Source: Flavobacterium aerium (GTDB lineage: Bacteria; Bacteroidota; Bacteroidia; Flavobacteriales; Flavobacteriaceae). From it: DNA of 64,000 bases. Both the position numbers and the translations under genes were made by a program. Within the stretch, counting starts at the first letter, position 1; every line of letters starts with the position of its first letter. The stretch lies in the NCBI RefSeq assembly GCF_030766725.1, contig NZ_JARQWR010000001.1, positions 248,001-312,000 on the forward strand. The letters are read 5' to 3'. The notes below the pieces were generated by a model. It saw only the letters and a program-made list of their open reading frames with translations, was not told the origin of the DNA and made no database searches. This document shows positions 7,160-15,755 of this stretch, piece by piece.

Positions 7160-8137
7160 ATGCATTATTTTGCTAGTTATATACAAAATAGACAATTGAA
7201 ATCGATTGTTTTTTTAGCAAAGAAAGCCTTTCTCTTTATTCTTTTTTGGATGAGCATTCCAAGTAGTTTTTCACAAATTGACACCACTTATATCGGGAAA
7301 TTTAAACATGAATTTTCTGTTGAAATCTATTTGGCCAAAAAATATACCTCATTAAGGTATGATGGAAAAGATATAACAGAAAATTATTTACCCAACACAC
7401 CCATAAATATTGGAATTGGGCTGTCTTGGAAAGGATTTGGATTAAGTATAAGTCATGGATTTAATTTTTTGAGAGATACAAAAAGAGGAAAAACGAGAGC
7501 CTTAGATTTACAATACCATTATTACGGACGAAAATTAGTCTTAGATTTTTTTGGACAAAACTATAAAGGACTGTATCTGGAGAATGGGAATGAGGGAAAA
7601 TCCCTTGAGATATTTCCAGATGTTCAATTAGTACAAATTGGTGTATTTGGACAATATGTATTCAATGGGAATAAATTTTCATACCGAGCGGCATTTGATC
7701 AAAGTGAACGCCAGTTAAAATCTGCAGGAAGTTTATTAGTCGGAGGAGGAGTTTATTACAATAGAATTTTGATAAATGATGAAACGGATACAAAGAGATC
7801 CAGTTATCAATTTGGACCCAACGTAGGCTATGCCTATAATCAAGTAATAAGAAAAGACTTCTATGTTTCAGGATCTTTAAGCTTTGGTGTTAATGGAGGT
7901 GTAGATGAAAATAGTAGTAAATTGAATTATTACCCTAATGTTTTTGGAAGATTTTCAACAGGATATAATGCGGAATCTTGGTCGGTAAATTTCTCTTATG
8001 TAGATAATAGATTGTATATTATGTATATAGAGTCCGATCCAGTAAGTATGAGTACAGGCAAATTTCAGCTTATATTTGTCAAACGATTTGATAGTAAATC
8101 AAAGATTTTGAAACGATTGTCACGATTGACTTCGTAA
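7160..8137 (+). CDS. DUF4421 family protein (first tandem copy)
   Basis: A 325-aa exported protein. After a signal peptide (about residues 15-39, ending SSFSQ) it has the DUF4421 signature: IDTTYIGKFKHEF, NYLPNTPINIGIGLSWKGFG, GFNFLRDTKRGKTRALDLQ and QYHYYGRKLVLDFFGQNYKG. Alternating short strands suggest an outer membrane beta-barrel. The family is widespread in Bacteroidota with no established function. It is a close paralogue of the next gene, 47 nt downstream on the same strand; one 59-nt stretch is identical between them. Likely one transcription unit. Confidence 0.85.
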   Translation: MHYFASYIQNRQLKSIVFLAKKAFLFILFWMSIPSSFSQIDTTYIGKFKHEFSVEIYLAKKYTSLRYDGKDITENYLPNTPINIGIGLSWKGFGLSISHGFNFLRDTKRGKTRALDLQYHYYGRKLVLDFFGQNYKGLYLENGNEGKSLEIFPDVQLVQIGVFGQYVFNGNKFSYRAAFDQSERQLKSAGSLLVGGGVYYNRILINDETDTKRSSYQFGPNVGYAYNQVIRKDFYVSGSLSFGVNGGVDENSSKLNYYPNVFGRFSTGYNAESWSVNFSYVDNRLYIMYIESDPVSMSTGKFQLIFVKRFDSKSKILKRLSRLTS

Positions 8138-8184
8138 GGCTAGAATTTTAGGAAAATAAAACCAAAAACAAATCTCTAATAAAT

Positions 8185-9177
8185 ATGCAGTTTTTACATA
8201 AAACACTAGGGAAGAACCCATTAATCTTTACCAAACCCATTTACCGAAATTGTAGCATGCTTATTCTTTTTTGGGTAGGAACCCAAAGTGCATTCTCGCA
8301 GATTGATACGACTTATATCGGTAAATTTGAAAATGAATACTCCTATCGCGCCTATGTAGGCCGAAGATTTACGTCATTAGCATATGAATATTCTGAAGGA
8401 GATAGAGTAGACAATTACATGCCTAATAATCCAGTAGGAGTAGGAGTAGGATTTGCTTGGAAAGGATTTGGATTAAATGTAGGATACGGATTTAACTTCT
8501 TGCGTGATCCTAAAAAAGGGAGAACCAGATCATTAGATTTACAATACCATTATTATGGTCGAAAAATGGTATTCGATTTTTTTGGACAAAACTATAGAGG
8601 GCTTTACCTGAGTAATAATGATAAAAATTCAGCAGTCAAGGTGTTCCCTGATATTAAATTGATACAATTTGGTGTTTTTGGACAATACGTTTTTAATGGG
8701 AATAAATTTTCATACCGAGCGGCATTTGATCAAAGTGAACGCCAGTTAAAATCGGCAGGAAGTTTATTAGTTGGTGGAGGTCTTTATTACAATAGTGTTC
8801 GTTCCGATGGATCCATTGAATTCAGTAAATCCGATTATCAGTTTGGACCCAATGTAGGATATGCCTATACCGCAGTGATAAGGAAACGATTTTTTGCTTC
8901 AGGATCCATTACTGTTGGAGGAAATATAAGTATTGAAGAACGACGAAGAACAAAACCAGAACTTCATCCTACCACCCTTTTCCGAGGATCTTTAGGATAT
9001 AGTGCAGAAACATGGTCTGCAAATTTGGCCTATGTCAGTAACAAAGTATATGTATCCAATTCTACCAAAGAACAAATTAGTTTAGAAACCGGAACATTCC
9101 AACTCACATTTGTCAAACGATTTGATAGTAATTCTAAATTCTTAAAACGATTGTCTAATTTAACTTCAGAGGATTAG
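8185..9177 (+). CDS. DUF4421 family protein (second tandem copy)
   Basis: A 330-aa paralogue of the preceding gene with the same order: a signal peptide ending SAFSQ, IDTTYIGKFENEY, NYMPNNPVGVGVGFAWKGFG, GFNFLRDPKKGRTRSLDLQ and YHYYGRKMVFDFFGQNYRG. The N-terminal leader and the inter-strand loops differ most, while the block GNKFSYRAAFDQSERQLKSA is identical in both proteins. As a probable outer membrane barrel, loop divergence with conserved strands would fit diversification of surface-exposed parts. The function is not known. Confidence 0.85.
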   Translation: MQFLHKTLGKNPLIFTKPIYRNCSMLILFWVGTQSAFSQIDTTYIGKFENEYSYRAYVGRRFTSLAYEYSEGDRVDNYMPNNPVGVGVGFAWKGFGLNVGYGFNFLRDPKKGRTRSLDLQYHYYGRKMVFDFFGQNYRGLYLSNNDKNSAVKVFPDIKLIQFGVFGQYVFNGNKFSYRAAFDQSERQLKSAGSLLVGGGLYYNSVRSDGSIEFSKSDYQFGPNVGYAYTAVIRKRFFASGSITVGGNISIEERRRTKPELHPTTLFRGSLGYSAETWSANLAYVSNKVYVSNSTKEQISLETGTFQLTFVKRFDSNSKFLKRLSNLTSED

Positions 9178-9264
9178 ATTTTGTGTAAAAAATTGACAGT
9201 AAGTGTTTTGTGTTATGTCTAAATACTGTAATTTTATAGTAGGACAATATAAAAATGGATAGTC

Positions 9265-9579
9265 ATGGGCGAAAAAAGATATACCACCTTAAAAGAATTT
9301 TATCCCTTTTATTTATCCGAACATCGCAATTTTACGAGTAGAGTACTGCATTTTATAGGAACAGGACTAGTTATTCTATCCTTGTTGATGGGCATTGTTT
9401 TTCTAGAATGGCGGTATTTTGTAATCATCCCTTTTTTAGGATATGGATTTGCTTGGGTAGGACATTTCTTTTTTGAAAAAAATAAACCTGCCACCTTTCA
9501 ATATCCAGGCTTTAGTTTGGCGAGTGACTTTCTCTTGTTTTGGGATTTGCTAACAGGAAAACAACCGTTTAAAGTGTAG
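9265..9579 (+). CDS. Mpo1-like (DUF962) membrane protein
   Basis: A 104-aa protein with the DUF962/Mpo1 hallmarks: FYLSEHRNFTSRVLHFIGTGL near the start (conserved H and N) and WVGHFFFEKNKPATFQYP in the middle, separated by two hydrophobic segments (about 31-47 and 49-65). The yeast relative Mpo1 is an Fe-dependent dioxygenase acting in alpha-oxidation of 2-hydroxy fatty acids; the bacterial members keep the His residues but their substrate has not been settled. It stands alone, with 3 bp separating it from the convergent gene. Confidence 0.85.
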   Translation: MGEKRYTTLKEFYPFYLSEHRNFTSRVLHFIGTGLVILSLLMGIVFLEWRYFVIIPFLGYGFAWVGHFFFEKNKPATFQYPGFSLASDFLLFWDLLTGKQPFKV

Positions 9580-9582
9580 AAA

Positions 9583-11340
9583 TTAGAATAATGTAAGTCC
9601 AAAGCTCCATCCTACCCATCCTAATACACCACGATCTTTTATGACATTAGAACGTTCAGTTCGATTTTGAACAAATGTTGAGGTATTGGTGTCCGGTACG
9701 TTTTTGTCAATCCTTTCAGCAGTATAAATATTGAAAGAAGGTCCCGCAGATAATGCGATTCCTCTGGTTAGACGAAAAGTTAAAGGAGAATCAAATTTTC
9801 TTAGAAAATTCAAATTTTCCCAATTTCCCAAATAAAGATATTGAATACTGATTTCTGGATTATAAGAAAGTCGTCGGCTCAATTGGATGTTTTTACCAAG
9901 CCCAATACCAAAAGAAGTAAGTTTCTCCTCATTCTCCCGTTCGCTTCTTCCCGCCATTAAAATGGTATAGAGTTTATTATCCCCTGTTTTTATAGAGAAA
10001 TTCACATCAGAAATTTCATTTCTCGTAACGGTGAATTTTTTATAACCACCTTTCTTGAAGTTCAATAAACCAAAACTATAACCAGATGTAGAACCTGTGA
10101 TATTAACCAATCCTACTTGTATTCCATGTAGATCTTTAGCATAATTGAAAAGTCCCGCAATTTGAGCACCACGTACTTTTCCGTTTCCGGTATTATAACC
10201 AAAGGCAATTTGTAATCCATTTTGAGAACCATTTACCGTATTGTGAATACCAGCGATTTGAATCCCTTTCGAATCCTTTCGGACATTATTATAAAGTCCA
10301 CTAACCTGAATTCCAATTTGTGATCCTTTCACACTATTGTGAATCCCACTCATTTGGATACCTTTCAAGTCACCAAAAACATTATTGTATATACCAGCCA
10401 ATTGTACTCCTTTGACAGAACCTCCTACTGTATTGAATACTCCCGCAATTTGTAAAGCTTCAACATTCATTCGGTTTATGTTATAAAGACCCGCAATTTC
10501 AAGACCGCGTACACCACCATTATATCCTCCTAATAAGTTCAAAGAGAAATTATTTACAATCTGAGTATTCATCATTCCTCGGGTACTAATACTTGGAATT
10601 AAAGAAGCCTGTACGGGTGCTTTGGCAATAAAACCGCCAAGGTTAAGCGACTGGATTTTTTGTCTGGAAGAAATAAAGAATCGACCCACTCCCGTTCGTT
10701 CAATTTCTGAGAAATCACCCGTAACATAATCCAAGATTGTTTTTTTTGATCCAATCTGAATAGTAATCTCAGAAAGGAACATGGTCGTGATGTTCTTGTA
10801 ATTTTCCTTGGCAACGGTGAGTTCAATAGGCTGATTTATATTTTTTAGGCGTAATTCAAAAAAACCATCTTTATCCGTGAGTGTCGATTGTAAAGCATTT
10901 TTCTCATAGACACTGGCATTCTCGATAGGTTTGCTTGTAAGAACATCCGTAATATAACCACTTACAATATGATATTCGCCTACCACACTGTTCTTTTCTA
11001 AGGCAAGAGCTAGTTCTAGTGGAGCATATCGGAGGATAATAAAATCTTTGGATTCCTTACATTCATAGCGATTGCTTAATAACCGATCTATTACTTCTTT
11101 AACGGTAGATCGATCAGCATGAATACTGATAATACTATCCTTAGGGACAATTTTACTGTAATAGGAAAACCGGAATTTTCCCTTTTCCTCCATTAAATCC
11201 AGAATAGTACCCAAAGGTTTATGATCGGCATGTATGGACATTTCAGTAGCAAGAATAGACTGTGCATGAGCACTAGAAAAAGTGCCTGAAATAACCATAA
11301 AAAGAAGCCATGCAAAAATAAATTTTGAGCGGATCTGCAT
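9583..11340 (-). CDS. STN and carboxypeptidase-regulatory-like domain protein with LA_2272-type surface repeats
   Basis: A 585-aa protein: signal peptide (about 1-27), STN domain (about 33-105: LGTILDLMEEKGKFRFSYYS and DRLLSNRYECKESKDFIILR), carboxypeptidase-regulatory-like domain (about 125-195), then about ten 20-22 residue repeats (about 270-430) of the form GVQLAGIYNNVFGDLKG / GIQMSGIHNSVKGSQIG, as in LA_2272-family surface proteins, and a C-terminal barrel-like region. It is the third gene after an ECF sigma factor and FecR, the place usually held by a SusC/TonB receptor. The STN domain would contact FecR in the periplasm, but no receptor barrel of TonB type is present. Ligand unknown. 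Confidence 0.8.
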   Translation of the reverse strand: MQIRSKFIFAWLLFMVISGTFSSAHAQSILATEMSIHADHKPLGTILDLMEEKGKFRFSYYSKIVPKDSIISIHADRSTVKEVIDRLLSNRYECKESKDFIILRYAPLELALALEKNSVVGEYHIVSGYITDVLTSKPIENASVYEKNALQSTLTDKDGFFELRLKNINQPIELTVAKENYKNITTMFLSEITIQIGSKKTILDYVTGDFSEIERTGVGRFFISSRQKIQSLNLGGFIAKAPVQASLIPSISTRGMMNTQIVNNFSLNLLGGYNGGVRGLEIAGLYNINRMNVEALQIAGVFNTVGGSVKGVQLAGIYNNVFGDLKGIQMSGIHNSVKGSQIGIQVSGLYNNVRKDSKGIQIAGIHNTVNGSQNGLQIAFGYNTGNGKVRGAQIAGLFNYAKDLHGIQVGLVNITGSTSGYSFGLLNFKKGGYKKFTVTRNEISDVNFSIKTGDNKLYTILMAGRSERENEEKLTSFGIGLGKNIQLSRRLSYNPEISIQYLYLGNWENLNFLRKFDSPLTFRLTRGIALSAGPSFNIYTAERIDKNVPDTNTSTFVQNRTERSNVIKDRGVLGWVGWSFGLTLF

Positions 11341-11352
11341 ATAAAAATAAAA

Positions 11353-12336
11353 TTATTCTAATAGAATTTGATTGCCCTTACGTTCAATCTTAATCATGAA
11401 TGTTTCTCGGATTACTTCTAAAACCTGATCAAGTGACTGATCCTTAAATACTGTTGTAATTGGTTTCTCCTGTAAAGCCGTTTTTTTAATAACGATATTG
11501 ACATTATAAATCTCATTAAGCGCATCAACTAATTCTTGTAAAGGTGTTTGATCACAAACCAATTCTTTGTTGCGGTAATAATTGTACAGCTGACCTTTAC
11601 TAACACTTTTTAATAATTTTTGATGTTGATCGGCAATGACTACTTTTTCACCACGCCTTAACTCTACCTGATCATTATTTTTGCTGACCTCTACAATTCC
11701 AGTTTCAACATCCACAGTCGTTTTTCCATTCTTATTTTTTACATTGAAGGAAGTTCCTACTACACGTACCGTTACATCATTAATCTGGATGATGAAAGGT
11801 TTAGTTTTATCTGGGGAAACAGTGAAGAAAGCTTCACCTTCCAAAGTAACTGGTCGTGTATCACCTTTAAATTTACGCGTATACGACAATAAAGAATTTT
11901 TATTTAAAGTAATTGTTGTGCCATCCGGCAAAGTATCATTTAAAGTAGTGTTTGTTGCATGTAACTGAATTAAAGTGTTAGCCGATTTATTTTCAAAATA
12001 AGAATAACTAAGCCATCCTAAGGAGCAAATCAATAGGATAGAAGCAGCAATACGGAACCATTGAGTAGATGATTTTTTAAGGGTGTGAACAGGAACCTCT
12101 TTTTCATGAATCCGATGTTGTAATCTTTTCCAGGCAGCATCCTCATCAATAGTGATATTATCTAAAGCAATTTGAAGACTGTCATCCCATATTTTCTTAT
12201 ACTCATTGTAGTATTTCAAGTTTTTTTCATCAGCATCAAGCCAATGTTCCACTGTTGCACTCTCATCTGCATCAGTTTCGCCAACTAGGTATTTCACTAG
12301 TAAATCATCGTTCATATTCATATTGTTGTGGCTCAT
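11353..12336 (-). CDS. FecR family anti-sigma factor
   Basis: A 327-aa inner-membrane regulator. It has an N-terminal cytoplasmic anti-sigma part (LLVKYLVGETDADESATVEHWL), one membrane helix (about residues 88-108, WFRIAASILLICSLGWLSYS), a FecR domain (about 118-215: TTITLNKNSLLSYTRKF, PVTLEGEAFFTV, VVGTSFNVKN) and a C-terminal DUF4974 domain (QTPLQELVDALNEIYNVNIV). It holds its sigma factor until signalled by an outer membrane STN protein. The ATG overlaps the sigma gene by 4 nt, indicating coupled translation, and the STN protein follows after 12 nt. Confidence 0.93.
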   Translation of the reverse strand: MSHNNMNMNDDLLVKYLVGETDADESATVEHWLDADEKNLKYYNEYKKIWDDSLQIALDNITIDEDAAWKRLQHRIHEKEVPVHTLKKSSTQWFRIAASILLICSLGWLSYSYFENKSANTLIQLHATNTTLNDTLPDGTTITLNKNSLLSYTRKFKGDTRPVTLEGEAFFTVSPDKTKPFIIQINDVTVRVVGTSFNVKNKNGKTTVDVETGIVEVSKNNDQVELRRGEKVVIADQHQKLLKSVSKGQLYNYYRNKELVCDQTPLQELVDALNEIYNVNIVIKKTALQEKPITTVFKDQSLDQVLEVIRETFMIKIERKGNQILLE

Positions 12337-12914
12337 TGTCTTCGGATTAAATATAATAACAATAAAAGAAAAGGAAGGTATTCTACCAGTTTTGACCGCA
12401 ACACTTTTAAGGCTTTCCCCATTTGATTTTCAACCGTTTTAATCGAGATGTTCAGATGATCGGCAATTTGTTGGTATTTAAGCTGTTCATAGCGGCTCAT
12501 CTGAAATATGGTTCGACACTGCTGTGGCAGCTCGTTAATCGCTTTCTGGATATTATTTTCCAATTCAGAAGCGATCATTTCATTTGACGCATCTGAGTTT
12601 GACGATTCCATATGATCTGAATATTGTAGTTGAAAAGAAGACTTCACTTTTAAGTGTTTGAGGTGATTTAGACTTTCATTATGAACTGCCCTGTAGAGGT
12701 ATGCTTTTAATGAATCATCAATTTGTAACTGGTCCCTTTTTTCCCAAATCCGAAAAAATACATTTTGTACAATCTCTTCTGCAATGTCATCGTTTTTCAT
12801 AAAAGTATAAGCAAAAGCATGAAGGTTCTTAAAATACATTTTAAAAACCTTTTCAAAGGCAGCTTCGTTTCCGTTACGAATAAAATTAATATGGTCGTTA
12901 TTGCAATACTCCAC
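12333..12914 (-). CDS. RNA polymerase ECF sigma-70 factor
   Basis: A 193-aa ECF sigma factor. Region 2 is seen at AFEKVFKMYFKNLHAFAYTF and IAEEIVQNVFFRIWEKRD (about 19-62), and region 4 at INELPQQCRTIFQMSRYEQ with the helix-turn-helix LKYQQIADHLNISIKTVENQMGKALKVLR (about 125-180). This is the form paired with FecR in Bacteroidota. It heads a three-gene operon with the anti-sigma factor and the STN-repeat protein, so its activity is probably set by a cell-surface signal. A perfect -7 box lies 22 nt upstream. Confidence 0.93.
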   Translation of the reverse strand: MEYCNNDHINFIRNGNEAAFEKVFKMYFKNLHAFAYTFMKNDDIAEEIVQNVFFRIWEKRDQLQIDDSLKAYLYRAVHNESLNHLKHLKVKSSFQLQYSDHMESSNSDASNEMIASELENNIQKAINELPQQCRTIFQMSRYEQLKYQQIADHLNISIKTVENQMGKALKVLRSKLVEYLPFLLLLLYLIRRQ

Positions 12915-12935
12915 TTATACGATTTGACATTCAAT

Positions 12936-12943
12936 CAAAGATA
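12936..12943 (-). promoter_or_regulatory. -7 promoter box of the ECF sigma operon
   Basis: Read on the minus strand, TATCTTTG matches TAnnTTTG exactly and lies 22 nt before the sigma factor ATG. It looks like a housekeeping promoter; an additional autoregulated ECF promoter cannot be recognised by eye. Confidence 0.55.
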
Positions 12944-12975
12944 GATACTTTTTATATTTAATGTGATTTTTTTGA

Positions 12976-13260
12976 TTAATTGTAAGATTGATTAGGTTGA
13001 TGATGAATCATATTATGATTCGTCAATAACTGAATAAAAGCATCAATAGAAGTATCCATGTCAAGATCAGTGTTTAAACTAAATTCATAACAATGAATAA
13101 TACAGCTATGATCGGAAAAATAGGTGAATGACAAGCCCATATCAGTACCTTCCGTAATAACAATTTCATTACCTATTGCTTCGACATGATTATCTTCTCG
13201 GCTAAAATATTCGAAAAGTTGCTGTTGAAATTGCTTGTGCTTTTTTTGATTGGTTCGCAT
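12976..13260 (-). CDS. Hypothetical protein overlapping the desaturase gene
   Basis: A 94-aa soluble protein I do not recognise. The N-terminus is basic and Gln-rich (MRTNQKKHKQFQQQLFEYFS), followed by strands (HVEAIGNEIVITEG, LSFTYFSDHSCIIHCYEFSL) and a helix (SIDAFIQLLTNHNMI). Its ATG lies inside the 3' end of the sterol desaturase-family gene, overlapping by 88 nt in another frame. The only later in-frame ATG would remove over 40% of the protein, so the overlap seems real, or else the desaturase has lost its original stop codon. Probably co-transcribed with it. Confidence 0.55.
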   Translation of the reverse strand: MRTNQKKHKQFQQQLFEYFSREDNHVEAIGNEIVITEGTDMGLSFTYFSDHSCIIHCYEFSLNTDLDMDTSIDAFIQLLTNHNMIHHQPNQSYN

Positions 13261-14216
13261 GATTTTATTGTTTTAGTGGAATTAATAGTTGCTTTTTTTA
13301 ATTTGTTTTTAGCAATTGAATCAGGACTGGCAAAAATGTAATAGAATTTTTGCTGAAAGCTATCTGCTTTTTTGACGTCAGTAATAATGTCCTGAAATTC
13401 ATGAATATTAAGGTATAGTGGATTGAGTTTACTTTTTAATGGGCTAGTAATACCATAGCGAGGTTTTTCTTCTTCATACTGGAATGATCCAAATAAATGA
13501 TCCCAAATCATAAAAGTTGCTCCGAAGTTTTTATCCAGATATTTCTCCTGACTTCCATGATGAACACGATGATTAGATGGTGTGCCAAACCATTTTTCGA
13601 TAAAAGGATGTAATTTCCCAATAGCTTCCGTATGAACCCAAAATTGGTATAATACACTCAATTGATTTGCAATGAAAAATATTGCGGGATGAAAACCAGC
13701 GAAAATCAAGGGAACGAAAAAAACTATTTTGGCATATTGGAACCAACTTTGTCTAAAACTTACGGTAAGATTATAATGATCGGCAGAATGATGTACAACA
13801 TGAGTTGCCCAGAAAAAACGACAATAATGCGAAATACGATGTGTCCAATACGAACTAAAATCGTAGAGAATAAAACAAGGAATTAAGCTTAGCCAACTGA
13901 ATTCCATACGATAAGGCAATAGATTGTAAATCCATACTACAGCATACAATAACCCAGTTTTCATCAAAAGGTTGACCGTTAGATTCCCTAAACCGATGAG
14001 TATAGAACCCATAGTTTCTTTCTTGTCATATTCTTTTCTTTCTAAGAAATAGAAAACAACAAATTCAATGACGGTGAAGATTAATACAATTGGTAAGGCA
14101 TAAACAATTAAGTTAGGTGCACTTTTTTCTATTTCATGGATTCTTTCCATTGCGATCGGTTCCGATCCAAAGATGGATAGTTTGGAAAGCAGACTACTAA
14201 AGATTTTTATATGCAT
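13173..14216 (-). CDS. Sterol desaturase / fatty acid hydroxylase family membrane protein
   Basis: A 347-aa integral membrane di-iron enzyme of the fatty acid hydroxylase superfamily. The His clusters are HRISH, HVVHH and, further on, NHRVHHG, with TMs at about 37-55, 67-92 and 95-112 and two more before residue 200. WDHLFGSFQYEEEKPRYGI matches the family C-terminal half. Such enzymes hydroxylate or desaturate lipids using O2; the substrate is unknown. The last 30 or so residues (after NKLKKATINSTKTIKSCEP) are low-complexity and overlap the next gene, so the original C-terminus may have been shorter. The DUF6134-like gene 20 nt upstream is probably in the same operon. Confidence 0.87.
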   Translation of the reverse strand: MHIKIFSSLLSKLSIFGSEPIAMERIHEIEKSAPNLIVYALPIVLIFTVIEFVVFYFLERKEYDKKETMGSILIGLGNLTVNLLMKTGLLYAVVWIYNLLPYRMEFSWLSLIPCFILYDFSSYWTHRISHYCRFFWATHVVHHSADHYNLTVSFRQSWFQYAKIVFFVPLIFAGFHPAIFFIANQLSVLYQFWVHTEAIGKLHPFIEKWFGTPSNHRVHHGSQEKYLDKNFGATFMIWDHLFGSFQYEEEKPRYGITSPLKSKLNPLYLNIHEFQDIITDVKKADSFQQKFYYIFASPDSIAKNKLKKATINSTKTIKSCEPIKKSTSNFNSNFSNILAEKIIMSKQ

Positions 14217-14236
14217 GAGAATAAATTTTATGATTA

Positions 14237-14827
14237 TTATGCGATTTGAATATTAATGGTAAAGAGAGAATGATGCAATTCGACTTTTTGACATACACCA
14301 TTCAGAAAATGATAATCATTGTAGTTTCCATCCGGTAATACAATGCGATAAGAATGATTATCTGTTTTTTTGATGGTTAGGAATTGTTGGAAACTATCCG
14401 AATAAACCTGATCTTCACCTATAGGTTCCTTGCTATAAAGAAGCATCAGGTTATAATCAATATATTGCTCCTTAATCTGTCCTTTTTTGTTTTCAGACAA
14501 AGTCTTATAATTTGAATCCACCAACTGAGTAGTCTTATTGGCTTTTTCTTTTCCATTCACATGGCGCTTTACATAGGAAGATTGGAGTTTTCCATTCTTA
14601 AAATAAGAACCTTCTTCTGTTTTTACATTTATCCCAAAAATTAATCGTGTTTTAACCTCCGAAGAAATCTTCAGAAATACCTCATCATTATTTGTCTTTT
14701 GATAAAATTGCATTTGACCTATAATGTTGCCATTGCGGAGGACATTATAATTGACTGTTTTTTCCTGTGCTTGTAATGAAATTGTAAGAAGGAAGAATAA
14801 TACAGCGATTTTAATCTTACCACTCAT
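14237..14827 (-). CDS. Exported DUF6134-like protein
   Basis: A 196-aa exported protein when started at the ATG at 14827, which gives a clean signal peptide (KIKIAVLFFLLTISLQAQ). The open frame continues upstream to 14983, but that part would place a second hydrophobic segment before the signal peptide, so the shorter start is preferred. The mature part is all strands (YNVLRNGNIIGQMQFY, LKISSEVKTRLIFGINVKTEE, SYVKRHVNGKEKANKT), resembling DUF6134 proteins. Function unknown. It leads a probable operon with the sterol desaturase-family gene and may act on a lipid at the cell envelope. Confidence 0.68.
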   Translation of the reverse strand: MSGKIKIAVLFFLLTISLQAQEKTVNYNVLRNGNIIGQMQFYQKTNNDEVFLKISSEVKTRLIFGINVKTEEGSYFKNGKLQSSYVKRHVNGKEKANKTTQLVDSNYKTLSENKKGQIKEQYIDYNLMLLYSKEPIGEDQVYSDSFQQFLTIKKTDNHSYRIVLPDGNYNDYHFLNGVCQKVELHHSLFTINIQIA

Positions 14828-15038
14828 TAAAGATGAGCGATGGTTCTCGAGTACAGTAGCAGTATATTTTTTCAATAACCAAAATAGTAATGCAGCAGTG
14901 ATAATAATTCGTATCATAAGGCAATTTGAGATTAAGAGTTCATTAATTGTACTGTTGTTATAGTAGTAATACAATTGAATCACACTTTACCCCTACGTCA
15001 TTTCTTATTTTTTTTAAAAAATAATTATGAGAAATGAA

Positions 15039-15062
15039 AAATCCCTTATTTTAAAGGGATTT
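15039..15062. terminator. Hairpin downstream of the TetR gene
   Basis: AAATCCCTT and AAGGGATTT form a 9-bp stem with a 6-nt loop. It lies after the first, stronger TetR terminator on the minus strand and may act as backup; no gene on the plus strand ends nearby. Confidence 0.4.
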
Positions 15063-15080
15063 AGAAAGAAAATTTAATGC

Positions 15081-15112
15081 AAAAAAAACACCCTTTAGAT
15101 CAGAGTGTTTTT
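15081..15112 (-). terminator. Intrinsic terminator of the SDR-TetR unit
   Basis: On the minus strand, AAAACACTC pairs with GGGTGTTTT (one bulge) and runs into eight Ts, 20 nt beyond the TetR stop. A typical rho-independent terminator. Confidence 0.75.
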
Positions 15113-15132
15113 ATATATAGGAGTTTATTACG

Positions 15133-15711
15133 TTATAATATTGAAATCGTAAGGCAAACAATATCATTGAGTTTTGCTCGATCAATGTCCGTTTTAGCGG
15201 TAACACGTAAGCCTGAAATAGCATTGATTAAAAAGAGTGCAATTTTACGCGGATCATGGACTGTTGATATAGTTCCCATTTTTTGACCCTTTTCTATAGC
15301 CATACAAAATGCCTCTTCCATATCTTGTGTATTCCGGTTTATAATTGCTGTTATTTCGGGATCTACTTGCGATAATTCCATAGTAGCATTGACCATGAAA
15401 CAACCCTTATTACATTTTTGATCGATACTTTCATCGAGGATCATTTGAAAAATCTGATGAATTGCCTTTTTTGCATCCTCCGTTTGTTCTATAATCTCGA
15501 TAAATGGATTCCCCATTTTAGATTTATAGCGCTTTAAAGCTGCTACAAAAAGAGTATGTTTATCACCAAAGGTATCGTACAAACTAGAGCGACTTATCCC
15601 GAGACAATCAACAATATCCTGAGCAGAAGTGCCCTGATATCCTTTTTGCCAAAATAAATCGACGGCTTTATCTAAAACCTCATCTTTGTCAAATGCCTTT
15701 GTTCTTGCCAT
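15133..15711 (-). CDS. TetR family transcriptional regulator
   Basis: A 192-aa TetR regulator. The N-terminal helix-turn-helix reads KDEVLDKAVDLFWQKGYQGT, SAQDIVDCLGISRSSLYDTF and GDKHTLFVAALKRY. The C-terminal domain contains KGCFMVNATMEL, typical of the AcrR-like branch with a conserved Cys. The ATG at 15711 is preferred to the one at 15735, because a perfect -7 box at 15737-15744 would put the longer start at the transcription start. It lies just downstream of an SDR gene whose promoter carries two TetR-like operators; this regulator is the obvious candidate repressor. Confidence 0.9.
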   Translation of the reverse strand: MARTKAFDKDEVLDKAVDLFWQKGYQGTSAQDIVDCLGISRSSLYDTFGDKHTLFVAALKRYKSKMGNPFIEIIEQTEDAKKAIHQIFQMILDESIDQKCNKGCFMVNATMELSQVDPEITAIINRNTQDMEEAFCMAIEKGQKMGTISTVHDPRKIALFLINAISGLRVTAKTDIDRAKLNDIVCLTISIL

Positions 15712-15718
15712 AACCGAA

Positions 15719-15745
15719 GTAACTTTATGTATCATACAAAGTTAC
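15719..15745 (-). promoter_or_regulatory. TetR gene promoter with inverted repeat
   Basis: GTAACTTT and AAAGTTAC form a perfect inverted repeat around 11 nt. Read on the minus strand, its distal arm contains TAACTTTG, an exact -7 box, so TetR can be made from its own promoter as well as by readthrough from the SDR gene. The repeat might be an operator or chance. Confidence 0.45.
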
Positions 15746-15755
15746 AGCTTTTAGA

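Noticed and set aside
14827..14983. Upstream extension of the DUF6134-like frame as part of the protein
   Set aside because: It would put another hydrophobic segment before a clear signal peptide; the ATG at 14827 gives a normal exported protein.
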